Shown here piece by piece: positions 8,321-16,833 of a DNA stretch of 64,000 nucleotides. The notes beneath the pieces were generated by a model that did no database searches, had not been told where the DNA came from, and was given only the letters and a program-made list of their open reading frames with translations. The first letter of the stretch is position 1. Every line of letters begins with the position of its first letter. A program made the position numbers and the translations under genes. Location of the stretch: NCBI GenBank assembly GCA_023411815.1, contig JAEYOJ010000066.1, forward strand, positions 1 through 64,000. The letters are read 5' to 3'. The DNA is from Pseudomonadota bacterium (lineage in GTDB: Bacteria > Desulfobacterota > Desulfovibrionia > Desulfovibrionales > Desulfovibrionaceae).

Positions 8321-10723
8321 ATGGCCGATACCTATATCGAATGGTTCGAGAATCTGACCAATCAGGATGTCGCCAAGGTAGGCGGCAAGAACGCCTCCCT
8401 GGGTGAAATGATCCGCGCCCTCAAGGAAAAGGGCATCGCCGTGCCCGACGGCTTCGCCACCACGGCCGAGGCCTACCGCCGTTTCATCGCCGACAACGAA
8501 CTGGAAGACGAAATCCGCCGACGCATCGAGGACCTCAAGGAGGGCAGGAAGCCTCTGGACAAGGTCGGCCGCGAGATCCGCAGCCTTATCCGCAAGGGGC
8601 GCATGCCGGATGAGATCGCCGATCAGGTCGTCAGGGCTTACCGCGAACTCTGCAAACGATTCGGGAAGGACGAGGCGGATGTGGCCGTGCGCTCCAGCGC
8701 CACGGCCGAGGATCTGCCCGACGCGAGCTTTGCCGGCCAGCAGGAAACCTATCTGAATGTCCGGGGCGAGCACGATGTGCTCGAGGCGGTCAAGAACTGC
8801 TTTGCCTCGCTTTTCACGGACCGGGCCATCAGCTACAGGACCGAGAAGAACTTCGATCATCTCCAGATCGCCCTCTCGGCCGGAGTGCAGAAGATGGTCC
8901 GCTCGGACAAGGCCAGTTCCGGAGTCATGTTCTCCATCGACACCGAAACCGGCTTCCCGGACGTGGTCGTCATAAACGCGGCCTGGGGCCTGGGCGAGAA
9001 CGTGGTCCAGGGCACGGTGACGCCGGACGAATACCGGGCCTTCAAGCCGCTTCTGAACGACTCCTCCTGCAAGCCGGTCATCGAGAAGAGCCTGGGCGCG
9101 AAGGAGAAGAAGATGGTCTACGCCGTGGGCGGGAGCAAGACGACCAAGAACATGGAGACCACCGAGAAGGAGCGCTCGACCTTCGTGCTCGGCGACGAGG
9201 AGGTTCTCAAGCTGGCCCGCTGGGCCAAGGCCATCGAGGAGCATTACGGCCGGGCCATGGACATGGAGTGGGCCAAGGACGGCGATTCGGGCGAATTGTT
9301 CATCGTCCAGGCCAGACCAGAAACCGTGCAGTCGCAGAAGGTCGCCGCGACGATGAAGTCGTACTCACTCAAGGAACGGGGCGATCGTTTGGCCGAGGGG
9401 TTAGCCATCGGCGAGGCCATCGCCGCAGGCAAGGTTCAGAAGATAAGGAGCGTTGAGAATATCAGTCGATTCGAGGAAGGCAGCGTTCTCGTCACGGAGA
9501 TGACCGATCCGGACTGGGTGCCCATCATGAAGAAGGCCGCTGGAATCATCACCGAACACGGCGGCCGTACGAGCCATGCGGCCATCGTAAGCCGCGAGCT
9601 GGGCATTCCGGCCATCGTGGGCGCGACGCACGCCCTGGATCGCCTGGAGGACGGCCAGGAGGTGACCATGTCCTGCGCCGAGGGCGACACCGGCTATATC
9701 TACAAGGGCAGGCTTGATTTCGAGGCCTGGGACATCGATCTGAGCGATATCCCCAGGACCAGGACGCAGATCATGATGAACATCGCCGAGCCGGCCGCGG
9801 CCTTCCGCTGGTGGCGGCTGCCGTGCGCGGGAATCGGCTTGGCGCGCATGGAGTTCATCATCAACAACGCCATCAAGTGCCACCCCATGGCGCTGATCGA
9901 CTACGAAAAGCTGGAGGATGAGGAGGTCAGGCGGCGCATCGACGAGATCGCCCTAGGCTACGAGGACAAGCCCGAGTTCTTCACGCAGCAGCTCTCGCGC
10001 GGCATCGCCAAGATCGCGGCATCCCAGTATCCCGACCCCGTCATCGTGCGCATGTCGGATTTCAAGACGAACGAGTATGCCGAACTCATCGGCGGCCATC
10101 TGTACGAGCCCAAGGAAGCCAATCCCATGCTCGGTTTCCGCGGCGCGAGCCGCTACTACAACGACGCCTACCGGCCGGGTTTCGCCTTGGAGTGCGAAGC
10201 CATCCGGCGCGTGCGCGAGGAAATGGGCCTGGACAACGTCGTGGTCATGATTCCCTTCTGCCGCAGCCCGGAGGAGGCCGACAAGGTGCTCGACGTCATG
10301 GCTGCCCACGGCCTACGCAGGGGTGAGAACGGGCTGCAGGTCTACGTCATGGCCGAGATACCGTCCAACATCATCCTGGCCGAGCAGTTCTCGGAACGTT
10401 TCGACGGGTTCTCCATCGGCTCCAACGACCTGACGCAGCTCGTGCTCGGCGTGGACCGCGACTCGGCCCAACTGGCCAAGCTTTTCGACGAGCAGGACGA
10501 GGCCGTCACGACCATGATCGAGATGCTCATCCAGAAGGCGCACAGAAAGAAGCGCAAGGTGGGCATCTGCGGGCAGGCACCCAGCGACCATCCGGAGTTC
10601 GCCGCTTTTCTTGTCAGGGCCGGCATAGACTCCATCTCGCTCAATCCGGACAGCGTCATCAAGGTCATCCGGCGGGTGGCCGAAGTGGAACGTGAGATGG
10701 GGCGCATGCGCAAGTCGGCCTGA
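8321..10723 (+). CDS. ppsA: Phosphoenolpyruvate synthase (pyruvate, water dikinase)
   Basis: Makes phosphoenolpyruvate, AMP and phosphate from pyruvate and ATP, the entry to gluconeogenesis in organisms growing on lactate, pyruvate, acetate or ethanol. The 800-residue product has the N-terminal ATP-grasp domain (VGGKNASLGEM near residue 20; VAVRSSATAEDLPDASFAGQQETYL near 125, described here by position). The swivelling domain carries the phosphoacceptor histidine at residue 419 in GGRTSHAAIVS, and the C-terminal PEP/pyruvate barrel has GICGQAPSDHP near 750. GGAGGAAGAT precedes the ATG. An intrinsic terminator follows. Confidence 0.95.
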   Translation: MADTYIEWFENLTNQDVAKVGGKNASLGEMIRALKEKGIAVPDGFATTAEAYRRFIADNELEDEIRRRIEDLKEGRKPLDKVGREIRSLIRKGRMPDEIADQVVRAYRELCKRFGKDEADVAVRSSATAEDLPDASFAGQQETYLNVRGEHDVLEAVKNCFASLFTDRAISYRTEKNFDHLQIALSAGVQKMVRSDKASSGVMFSIDTETGFPDVVVINAAWGLGENVVQGTVTPDEYRAFKPLLNDSSCKPVIEKSLGAKEKKMVYAVGGSKTTKNMETTEKERSTFVLGDEEVLKLARWAKAIEEHYGRAMDMEWAKDGDSGELFIVQARPETVQSQKVAATMKSYSLKERGDRLAEGLAIGEAIAAGKVQKIRSVENISRFEEGSVLVTEMTDPDWVPIMKKAAGIITEHGGRTSHAAIVSRELGIPAIVGATHALDRLEDGQEVTMSCAEGDTGYIYKGRLDFEAWDIDLSDIPRTRTQIMMNIAEPAAAFRWWRLPCAGIGLARMEFIINNAIKCHPMALIDYEKLEDEEVRRRIDEIALGYEDKPEFFTQQLSRGIAKIAASQYPDPVIVRMSDFKTNEYAELIGGHLYEPKEANPMLGFRGASRYYNDAYRPGFALECEAIRRVREEMGLDNVVVMIPFCRSPEEADKVLDVMAAHGLRRGENGLQVYVMAEIPSNIILAEQFSERFDGFSIGSNDLTQLVLGVDRDSAQLAKLFDEQDEAVTTMIEMLIQKAHRKKRKVGICGQAPSDHPEFAAFLVRAGIDSISLNPDSVIKVIRRVAEVEREMGRMRKSA

Positions 10724-10735
10724 TGCGTCTATGGC

Positions 10736-10770
10736 AAAAGCGGGCCGCTCCGGTGGGAGGGCCCGCTTTT
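10736..10770. terminator. Bidirectional intrinsic terminator
   Basis: AAAAGCGGGCC / GGCCCGCTTTT stem of 11 bp with a 13-base loop, A-rich on one side and T-rich on the other. It lies between the stops of ppsA (plus) and the SDR gene (minus) and can serve both. Confidence 0.85.
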
Positions 10771-10790
10771 GCTTGCCTTCGGCGAAGCCT

Positions 10791-11654
10791 TCAGCCGTTG
10801 ATGACCATGCCGCCGTTCACGTGCAGAACCTGGCCGGTGACATACGAGGAATCCCGGCTGGCCAGATAGACATAAGCCGGGGCTACTTCCTCGGGCTGGC
10901 CGGCCCGTTTCATGGGCGCGCTCTGGCCGTGCTTGGCCGTGTGCTCCGGGCTGAAGCTGCTCGGGATGAGCGGCGTCCAGATTGGCCCAGGCGCGACCCC
11001 GTTCACGCGGATGCCCTTCTCGGCGAGGCTGAGTGCCAGCGAGCGGGTGAAGCCGACGATGGCGGCCTTGGTGGCAGCGTAGTCGATGAGGATGGGATGG
11101 CCGCGGTAGGCCGTGATGGACGTCGTGTTTATGATCGAGGCGCCTTCCCTGAGATGGGGCAGGGCGGCCTTGGTCAGGTAGAAGTAGGCGAAGATGTTCA
11201 CGCGGAAGGTTTTTTCCAGCTGCTCGGCGCTGATGTCCTCCAGCTTTTCCTGCGGGTACTGCACGCCGGCATGGTTGACCAGCACATCCAGTCGGCCGAA
11301 GGTTTCCAGCGTCTTGTCCACGATCTGCCTGCAGAAGGCCTCGCCGCTGACATCGCCGGCGATGAGCAGGCATTTGCGGCCGGTTTCTTCCACGAGCTGC
11401 CTGGTCTCCCTGGCGTCCTCGTGCTCGTCCAGGTAGACGATGCACACGTCGGCGCCCTCCTTGGCGAAATGGATGGCCGTGGAGCGGCCTATGCCGCTAT
11501 CGCCGCCGGTGATGATGGCCACCTTGCCCTCGAGTTTGCCCGCGGCCTTGTAGTCTTCGCCCACCGTCTTGGGCTTGGGTTCCATTTCCCCCCGGGTTCC
11601 AGGCTGTTTCTCCTGCTTTTGGGGCGGAAATTCATGCTCCTTTTCCTGGGCCAT
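10791..11654 (-). CDS. SDR-family oxidoreductase, general-stress type (YghA/GsP39-like)
   Basis: A 287-residue NAD(P)-dependent short-chain dehydrogenase. A hydrophilic N-terminal arm of about 45 residues precedes the Rossmann motif TGGDSGIGRSTA. Next come NHAG (a variant of NNAG), the catalytic serine in the NTTSITAY region, and the catalytic pair in YAATK. The charged arm and overall plan match the YghA/YdaD subgroup of stress-induced SDRs. AGGAG precedes the ATG. It is co-transcribed after a small membrane protein gene 13 bases upstream. The substrate is unknown. Confidence 0.85.
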   Translation of the reverse strand: MAQEKEHEFPPQKQEKQPGTRGEMEPKPKTVGEDYKAAGKLEGKVAIITGGDSGIGRSTAIHFAKEGADVCIVYLDEHEDARETRQLVEETGRKCLLIAGDVSGEAFCRQIVDKTLETFGRLDVLVNHAGVQYPQEKLEDISAEQLEKTFRVNIFAYFYLTKAALPHLREGASIINTTSITAYRGHPILIDYAATKAAIVGFTRSLALSLAEKGIRVNGVAPGPIWTPLIPSSFSPEHTAKHGQSAPMKRAGQPEEVAPAYVYLASRDSSYVTGQVLHVNGGMVING

Positions 11655-11667
11655 GAGCGTTCTCCTG

Positions 11668-12123
11668 CTAAATTGCCTTGGACGGCGAGGTCTCGAGGGC
11701 GGATGAGTCGGGTATGGCGGGCCGTGCCTCTCGATAATCCCCGCGGGCGGCCTTGAGCATGTTCCGCTCGTGATTGATCTCATGCATGGTCCGCACGCCC
11801 ATGCGCCGCAATACTGTCACGGGAGGGCACCAGCCCTGCAAGGCGTGCTGCAGGAGGAACCCCGCCACGCCGGCGCTGAGCAAGTACCATTTCTTGTTGA
11901 CGAATGTGCCCAGCCCCAGGCCGAGCAGGGAAAACGTCGCCGCATTGGCCTCGATGGCGCGCTCGATGTCCCACTCGTGTTCGAGCTGCTCAAGACGCAT
12001 GTCGATGGCCTCCGGGCCCGCCTTGGAGTATAGTTGGATGTTGAATTCGGTCTGGTGCCGGATACGCTCGTTCACGCTTTCGGACGTATGCTGCTCGACT
12101 CTGGTTGTAGTCTCGGGAAGCAC
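11668..12123 (-). CDS. Small DUF2892-like membrane protein
   Basis: A 151-residue protein with a charged helical N-terminal half (about residues 1-60), two hydrophobic segments (ATFSLLGLGLGTFV and YLLSAGVAGFLLQHAL), and the GWCPP...R.GVRT..EI..E tail typical of DUF2892/YgaP-like transmembrane domains. It ends 13 bases before the SDR gene, so the two likely form an operon, probably stress-related. The rhodanese domain found in YgaP is absent. Confidence 0.75.
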   Translation of the reverse strand: MLPETTTRVEQHTSESVNERIRHQTEFNIQLYSKAGPEAIDMRLEQLEHEWDIERAIEANAATFSLLGLGLGTFVNKKWYLLSAGVAGFLLQHALQGWCPPVTVLRRMGVRTMHEINHERNMLKAARGDYREARPAIPDSSALETSPSKAI

Positions 12124-12457
12124 GGCTCACCTCCTGCTCGTTTGCTTCGGCTTGCTCCGCGAATGGCTCTTCGGCCATGATGCCCATGTGCATTCTTGCG
12201 AGGAATAGGACCAGCTCGACTGTCGGCGTAGGTCTTTTCCTACACGGATCAGCCAGCCCGGACCGAGTTGGAAACTGGACACCCGCTGGTCTCCGGGTGC
12301 ACGATTCAGGCTGTATAAGCTTTTGTAATTATTCTGGAGCAAGGATGGTTGCGACGAGGAGGACGCGAGTTGAGGATTTTTCTTGCCGCTGAGTTTGGGT
12401 AAGGACCAAAACCACTTGCCAAACCTCTCCCTTTTGATTAGGAAGTTTCCCTCTTGC
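12124..12457. other. Intergenic region without a recognised gene
   Basis: About 330 bases between the divergent DUF2892-like gene and tRNA-Ser. Short open frames here show no family match or ribosome-binding site. It probably holds the promoters of both neighbours, but I see no clear consensus boxes. Confidence 0.5.
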
Positions 12458-12550
12458 GGAGAGGTGTCCGAGCGGCCGAAGGAGCACGACTGGAAATCGT
12501 GTGTACTGGCAAAACCGGTACCGAGAGTTCAAATCTCTCCCTCTCCGCCA
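12458..12550 (+). tRNA. tRNA-Ser (anticodon GGA)
   Basis: A 93-base class II tRNA with encoded CCA. The acceptor arms GGAGAGG (12458-12464) and CCTCTCC (12540-12546) pair fully, and the discriminator is G. The anticodon loop CTGGAAA gives GGA at 12492-12494, reading UCC/UCU. A long variable arm and T arm GAGAG-TTCAAAT-CTCTC complete the fold. A terminator follows 8 bases later. Confidence 0.95.
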
Positions 12551-12558
12551 TATTTCCT

Positions 12559-12590
12559 GGGCTTACGGGTAAACCGTAAGCCCTTTTTTT
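12559..12590 (+). terminator. Intrinsic terminator of tRNA-Ser
   Basis: GGGCTTACGG / CCGTAAGCCC, a perfect 10-bp stem with a 5-base loop, followed by seven T residues. Confidence 0.9.
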
Positions 12591-12801
12591 ATTGGCGTAG
12601 TTTTGTTTCCCGAGGGGTATGCTCTTGTTGGCCTCGCCGGCATCACTCTGCAAACTTGCTGGGGCGCGCTCCTCCCCCCTGTTCCCGTATCCAGCCTCTT
12701 CCAGTCTTCAGCGGATTATCCTTGCCAGGATTCTTTTGGGAGATGTAGAAAATGCATTATGGAAGCATTTTCAACCTGCCCGCTGCCCAGGAGACCGGAA
12801 T

Positions 12802-13350
12802 ATGCGCCTTCTCGCCCTGCTTTTCGCGGTATTGATCCCGATAGGCCTGCTGCAGTCTTGTGCCACCCGGGACGTCAACCTTGTCGAGCGCAACCATGAG
12901 GCCGCGGACGCGCTTGCCCTCAAGGCCGGCGCATCACTCGACAAGAACAAACCCATCCTGGTTGCCGCCATCATGGACGTCGCCGACCTTGCCAGCACAT
13001 CCCGCTTTGGCCGGATTACCGCCGACATGCTGGCCGGCCGCCTCGCCCAGCAGGGATACACCGTTCTGGAGATCAAGCTCGACAGGGAGAACCTTTATAC
13101 CTTGACGGGAACCGGGGAGATGCTCCTCTCCAACGAGCTGCGCAACCTTTCGGCCAGCTATGGCGCGCAGGCCGTACTCATAGGAACGTATGCGCCGGCG
13201 GGAGACCGCATTTACGTATCCACCAAATTGGTCCGGGCCAAGGACAATGTTATCCTCGCCGCCGAGGATTACAGCTTGCCCCATGGCAGCGGCATCGCTC
13301 CGCTGATCGATCCCGACTCGGCTCTGCGGACGGTCAGCTCGTGGTACTGA
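12802..13350 (+). CDS. FlgO-family outer-membrane lipoprotein
   Basis: A 182-residue protein with a lipoprotein signal (MRLLALLFAVLIPIGLLQSC; lipid-attachment cysteine at residue 20). A FlgO-like domain follows, with NKPILVAAIMDVADL, SRFGRITADMLAGRL, LSNELRNLSASYGAQAVLIGTY and IYVSTKLVRA. In vibrios FlgO supports flagellar function at the outer membrane; the domain also occurs outside flagellar clusters, so the role here is uncertain. AGGAG precedes the ATG. It stands alone between tRNA-Ser and tmRNA. A small hairpin (12749-12771, AAAATGC/GCATTTT) lies in its leader. Confidence 0.8.
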   Translation: MRLLALLFAVLIPIGLLQSCATRDVNLVERNHEAADALALKAGASLDKNKPILVAAIMDVADLASTSRFGRITADMLAGRLAQQGYTVLEIKLDRENLYTLTGTGEMLLSNELRNLSASYGAQAVLIGTYAPAGDRIYVSTKLVRAKDNVILAAEDYSLPHGSGIAPLIDPDSALRTVSSWY

Positions 13351-13379
13351 GTGGCGCGAAAATGAATGCCTTTTCGCCC

Positions 13380-13407
13380 TTGCCAACGGGGATGCCGTTA
13401 TTATAAT
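13380..13407 (+). promoter_or_regulatory. Promoter of ssrA
   Basis: TTGCCA, 16 bases, then a perfect TATAAT. The expected start near 13414 lies about 35 bases before the mature tmRNA 5' end, leaving a short leader for RNase P removal. Confidence 0.7.
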
Positions 13408-13447
13408 TGAATCCGAGCGGCACGAGCCGTTTCATTTGTTCTTTGAA

Positions 13448-13800
13448 GGGGGCGCACTGGTTTCGACGGGGATAGTCGAAGCCTTGGTTGCAGGCCGAGG
13501 AGCCGCTGGCCTCGTAAAAAGCGGCAACTGAATAATCGCCAACGATTACGATTACGCCCTGGCTGCTTAGCTAGCCAGCGCTTCGCCGGCAGACGTCCGA
13601 TACGCCGGGTCGAAGCGCCAAAACATCGGACTGGCGCGAAGCGGTGTCCGCGACGCCGAGCGCGAGAACTTTCGCGGACTCACCTGAAGGAAAGCCCGTC
13701 CAGGGGCGTTTCAACAGGTTAAATAAAACCTGGGCTAAGCCTGTAGACGCCATGAGCTGAGCGTTCTCGGACGCGGGTTCGATTCCCGCCGCCTCCACCA
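13448..13800 (+). ncRNA. ssrA: Transfer-messenger RNA
   Basis: One-piece tmRNA of 353 bases that rescues stalled ribosomes and tags the nascent chains for degradation. The 5' end GGGGGCG pairs with 3' CGCCTCC, followed by A and CCA. The TGGTTTCGACGGGG element near the 5' end and the T arm CGGGTTCGATTCCCG near the 3' end are canonical. The resume frame at 13538-13570 encodes A-NDYDYALAA followed by TAG. Several helix/pseudoknot segments fill the centre. ClpX and Lon, which degrade tagged proteins, are encoded elsewhere in this window. Confidence 0.95.
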
Positions 13801-13854
13801 AATTTCTATCCCGCCAAGTCCAAGAGAGTCAGAAAAGACTGTAAAATCAAAGAG

Positions 13855-13889
13855 AACAGGACCATTTTTGGTCCTGTTTCGTTTTTTTT
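13855..13889 (+). terminator. Intrinsic terminator of ssrA
   Basis: AACAGGACC / GGTCCTGTT 9-bp stem with an ATTTTT loop, then TCG and a run of eight T residues. Confidence 0.9.
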
Positions 13890-14041
13890 GATCCTTTTTT
13901 TTGATCCTTGTTTGGGAGGGCATGCCCGCGAAGGTCGGTTGATAATATCGAGATGGGCGCGATACCCTTGCGGGCAAAGGTGCCTGGCGCTTCTCAGGCG
14001 GAAGGCAAGTTCAGCCCGGCAATGGCCGATCCATATCGTTC

Positions 14042-14266
14042 TTATGCTGGGCGGTCCCCTTGCGCATCTTCCTCAAAGCCTGCAACCCGTCCGACTCTGC
14101 CATCAGTGAGGCGCACCTTGATGCCTCGGGAGTGGTAAGGCGAGCTGGTCAGCACCTGGCCGATTACGCCTGCCACGGTCCTGCCCGTCTTCTGATCTTG
14201 CTTCAGGACGATACGAACACGCCGCCCTGGCGTGCAGTCAGCACGTTTACAATTGTCGGAAGCCAT
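14042..14266 (-). CDS. YwbE-family small protein
   Basis: A 74-residue basic protein of the YwbE family (DUF2196). The central pattern PGRRVRIVLKQDQKTGRT, then GVIGQVLTSSPYH..GIKVRLTDGRVGRV, matches the family from end to end; function is unknown. I chose the start MASDN, since AAGGAG lies 7 bases upstream. Two methionines a few codons earlier sit on or before the ribosome-binding site. It is convergent with tmRNA and monocistronic. Confidence 0.85.
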   Translation of the reverse strand: MASDNCKRADCTPGRRVRIVLKQDQKTGRTVAGVIGQVLTSSPYHSRGIKVRLTDGRVGRVAGFEEDAQGDRPA

Positions 14267-14643
14267 TTTCATCTCCTTTTGCAGCCTTGTCTTGCGAGGC
14301 AATCATGTCCCTGTTTCTGTCCTAGCTCAGCTCGATTGAGCACCACCGGCCGCGCCCTGCGCAATAATCCGGCCGACGGTATGGTCAAGGAGGCCCGGCA
14401 AATCTCGGGCCGCAGATTCACAGAATCCATCCTTGAGCTTCGGGCCCAAATGGCCCATGCTGGTTAATAGAGCAAAACTCTTCGGCCGGAGGTAAACGCA
14501 CCGGCCCAAGCAGCCGTGAGACCTCTTGCGCTGGCCCGCGCTTCCGATCCTGGCGAGGTGATCGTCATGCTTACGGCAACAGCTCAAGCCGGACAAGGTG
14601 CGAATACGGAAGCTCGAAGTGAACGGAGTGCGGGCAAGGAGGC
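14267..14643. other. Intergenic region, no convincing gene
   Basis: About 375 bases between YwbE and the DinB-family gene. An open frame at about 14344-14467 on the plus strand (ending ESILELRAQMAHAG) has no ribosome-binding site and no recognised family. It may be a relic. No structured RNA or strong promoter was identified. Confidence 0.4.
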
Positions 14644-15210
14644 ATGGAAATGCAAGCGGACGCCATTATACGCAGGGAACTCCTGACTCTTCTGCGCGGC
14701 GGGCACGCGCACATGAGCCCGGAGGATGTCCTGGCAGACTTCCCCCTGGAACAGGTGAACGCCAGGCCGCCCAACTCGCCCTATTCCTGCTGGCACATTC
14801 TGGAGCACATGCGCATCGCCCAGTGGGACATCCTGGAGTTCATCCGCAATCCAGGACATGTCTCGCCCGAGTATCCGGAGGGGTATCGACCCCGGCCGGA
14901 GGCACGGACGGACGCAGCGGGCTGGCAAAGCAGCGTGGAGCGGCTCATGGAAGATCTCGCGGCGCTGGAGGCAATGGTCCGCGACACGCGGACCGATCTC
15001 TTCGCTCCCATACCCCACGCGCCCGACTACACCATATTCCGGGAGATTCTCACCGCGGCGGATCACATGGCCTATCATACCGGGGAACTGGCGATGATGC
15101 GTCAGGTTCTGAAGCTGTGGCCGAAGGGGAGTGAATATTTGACTGGTTGGGAAGAGCAGGGTGGATGCGGTTTTCGCTTCGTGAACGGCTCTGGATGTCA
15201 TCCACCATGA
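14644..15210 (+). CDS. DinB-family metal-dependent protein
   Basis: A 188-residue four-helix protein of the DinB/YfiT superfamily. The expected histidines are present: SCWHILEHMRIAQWDIL near residue 50 and ADHMAYHTGELAMMR near 145. The family includes thiol-dependent transferases and many uncharacterised proteins, so the substrate cannot be assigned. The last 30 residues, rich in glycine, are probably disordered. AAGGAGGCATGGAAATG gives two possible starts two codons apart. It is convergent with the TrfA-like gene. Confidence 0.8.
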   Translation: MEMQADAIIRRELLTLLRGGHAHMSPEDVLADFPLEQVNARPPNSPYSCWHILEHMRIAQWDILEFIRNPGHVSPEYPEGYRPRPEARTDAAGWQSSVERLMEDLAALEAMVRDTRTDLFAPIPHAPDYTIFREILTAADHMAYHTGELAMMRQVLKLWPKGSEYLTGWEEQGGCGFRFVNGSGCHPP

Positions 15211-15332
15211 TAAAGGCCCGTTGCGATTGCCCGGTCAGGACCTCAGCTGGGCCAACCGCAATGGGCTGCGGATCAATGCGATCCATGTGGTCAGTTTCTC
15301 GGTACTGCATGGGCAATAGCCGAGGAAATTTT

Positions 15333-16142
15333 CTACGCGCGGGACAACAGGATGCGCTCCGAGTCGAGGCGCTCTATCTTGATGGTTTCCAGGCCGGCAA
15401 GGCGCTCCAACCTGGGCTCGAAGCGCAAGGCAGGGCCTCTGCGCACCTTAAGGAAATACCCGCTCAGCTCCCGCAACATGGCCTGTGTGGCGCACAACGG
15501 CTCGTCCAGGCTCCAGGCCAAGGCGTGCAACCACTTGGCCAGCGGATCGCGCCCGAGTGAGAAGCGTTCCAGCACGAACTGCTGCAGGCTTCCGACCATG
15601 AATGCGCACTGCAGGTTCTTGTCGAAGTAGGCCACATACTCCTGCGTTTCGTGATCGTAGAGGAATTTGCTCAGCAACTGCATGCTGAAGCTGAACCGTC
15701 CGGCGCGCACGGCGATACGACCGGACTCAAGGCGGAACAGGCAGTTCAGCAGCCGATCCGCGGAACCGGACATGCCGCCCTTGCTCCGACCTGGGATCAG
15801 CTCGCGCGCATGGACGCGGAATCCCTTGCCCGTTGCGCCGCCGAGGGACTGCGCCTTGGCCAACAACAGCAGAAAAGCGTCCAGATCGGATTGGTCGAGC
15901 TGCTCTCCACAGAAAACGATCGACCTGGTGGACGACACCGTTCGCAGGGACAGGCTTGGAATGGTCTCCCGCCGGCGCAAATGTGCGGGCGCAAAAAGGT
16001 CCGAGGCCAGGAAGAGCGACGGCTTGTGGCACAGCGCCTGCCGTTCGACTGGGCGCGGACCACCGGCGCCGGGAGATTCGGAGGCCAGTGGGCCGTCGAA
16101 CCGGATATCAAGGTCGCTGTCCATGAAATTCGAATAAAGCAT
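15333..16142 (-). CDS. TrfA-like replication-initiator family protein
   Basis: A 269-residue protein whose layout follows the plasmid RK2 initiator TrfA. SLFLASDLFAP and REETIPSL-like strands are followed by VFCGEQLDQSDLDAFLLLLAKAQ, matching TrfA's YTG.ELRADD..VW block. A winged-helix segment comes next (FRVHARELI...SADRLLNCLFRLESG), then LLSKFLYDHETQEYVAYFDKNL, and finally DPLAKWLHALAWS...LRELSGYFL, matching the PTARRMFDYF...LKLETFRLMCG part of TrfA. GGGAG lies 7 bases before the ATG. It starts 19 bases after the preceding gene of the aldehyde/ethanol block. No iterons or partition genes are nearby, so a plasmid-replication role here is doubtful. Confidence 0.65.
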   Translation of the reverse strand: MLYSNFMDSDLDIRFDGPLASESPGAGGPRPVERQALCHKPSLFLASDLFAPAHLRRRETIPSLSLRTVSSTRSIVFCGEQLDQSDLDAFLLLLAKAQSLGGATGKGFRVHARELIPGRSKGGMSGSADRLLNCLFRLESGRIAVRAGRFSFSMQLLSKFLYDHETQEYVAYFDKNLQCAFMVGSLQQFVLERFSLGRDPLAKWLHALAWSLDEPLCATQAMLRELSGYFLKVRRGPALRFEPRLERLAGLETIKIERLDSERILLSRA

Positions 16143-16161
16143 GCTGCTTCTCCCGCGGTCC

Positions 16162-16818
16162 TCACCTTTCGACGGGGGAATCCTCAAGCAGGAGCAGGAC
16201 CGTTTCCTTGCAGGGCTGCCAAGCCGCCTGATGGAACGAATCAGTGGGCATGGGCTTGCCGTCCAGCTCGCAACGGCCGAACTGCGCCCAAAATGCCGGA
16301 GGCTGTTGTTCGAGGAATTCGGTCAGGCGGTCCTTGGAGGCGAGAATGCCGTGACGCAGCGCGTAACCGGCCAGTTCACGGGCCATGAGATTGTACAGCC
16401 GCACCTGGACGAGGAACGGCTTTGCAGGCTCCTCGGCCACGGGCTCGTCCTTTTTGTATGAAATGCCTTCGCGCATCCGCGAGTAGTAACCGCTGCGGCG
16501 CATGGTCGCGCCCAGCAGGCCCGGCAGGGCGCCGGAGAAGGCGAGCGTGCTGCCTGGCCTGACCGGTGCGGAGAGCAGGTCGTCAACCGGGCTGCTGTTC
16601 AGGAAGAGCGTCTGGATGCGCTGCTGGATGATCTCTTCGGGAACGGCGAGTTGGTCGTGAAGGAATGCATAAACGTTGGTCGGCCGTTCCACCGGGACGG
16701 AGAAGCCTGCCTGGAGGATGATTTCGAACTGCTTCGGCTGAGCGTGGGTGAATCGCAACAGTGAGGGCGAGTTGTCGCAGATGCGGGAGAGCAGGTCGAC
16801 GGGATTGGTCGCAGTCAT
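16162..16818 (-). CDS. Unknown protein downstream of aldehyde oxidoreductase
   Basis: A 218-residue soluble protein. Residues about 75-115 (IQTLFLNSSPVDDLL followed by VRPGSTLAFSGALPGLLGATMRR) look like a short strand-turn-strand unit ending in glycines, somewhat like the tail of beta-grasp MoaD/ThiS proteins; this is a weak visual resemblance. A KKDEPVAEEPAKP linker leads to a helical C-terminal part. The start has no good ribosome-binding site, and a strong hairpin lies between it and aor. It is followed 19 bases later by the TrfA-like gene. Function is unknown. Confidence 0.65.
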   Translation of the reverse strand: MTATNPVDLLSRICDNSPSLLRFTHAQPKQFEIILQAGFSVPVERPTNVYAFLHDQLAVPEEIIQQRIQTLFLNSSPVDDLLSAPVRPGSTLAFSGALPGLLGATMRRSGYYSRMREGISYKKDEPVAEEPAKPFLVQVRLYNLMARELAGYALRHGILASKDRLTEFLEQQPPAFWAQFGRCELDGKPMPTDSFHQAAWQPCKETVLLLLEDSPVER

Positions 16819-16833
16819 GGGAACACCGGGAAG

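Noticed and set aside
12438..12653. Minus-strand frame containing MAERERFELSV
   Set aside because: It is the antisense translation of tRNA-Ser, a familiar artefact.
13571..13977. Minus-strand open frames starting MVEAAGIEPASE and containing WRRRESNPRPR
   Set aside because: These are antisense translations of the tmRNA 3' part; such peptides are well-known false proteins from tRNA/tmRNA genes.
15211..15332. Imperfect inverted repeat between the DinB-family and TrfA-like genes considered as an iteron or origin
   Set aside because: It is a single imperfect dyad without direct repeats or an AT-rich region; it fits a terminator better than an origin.
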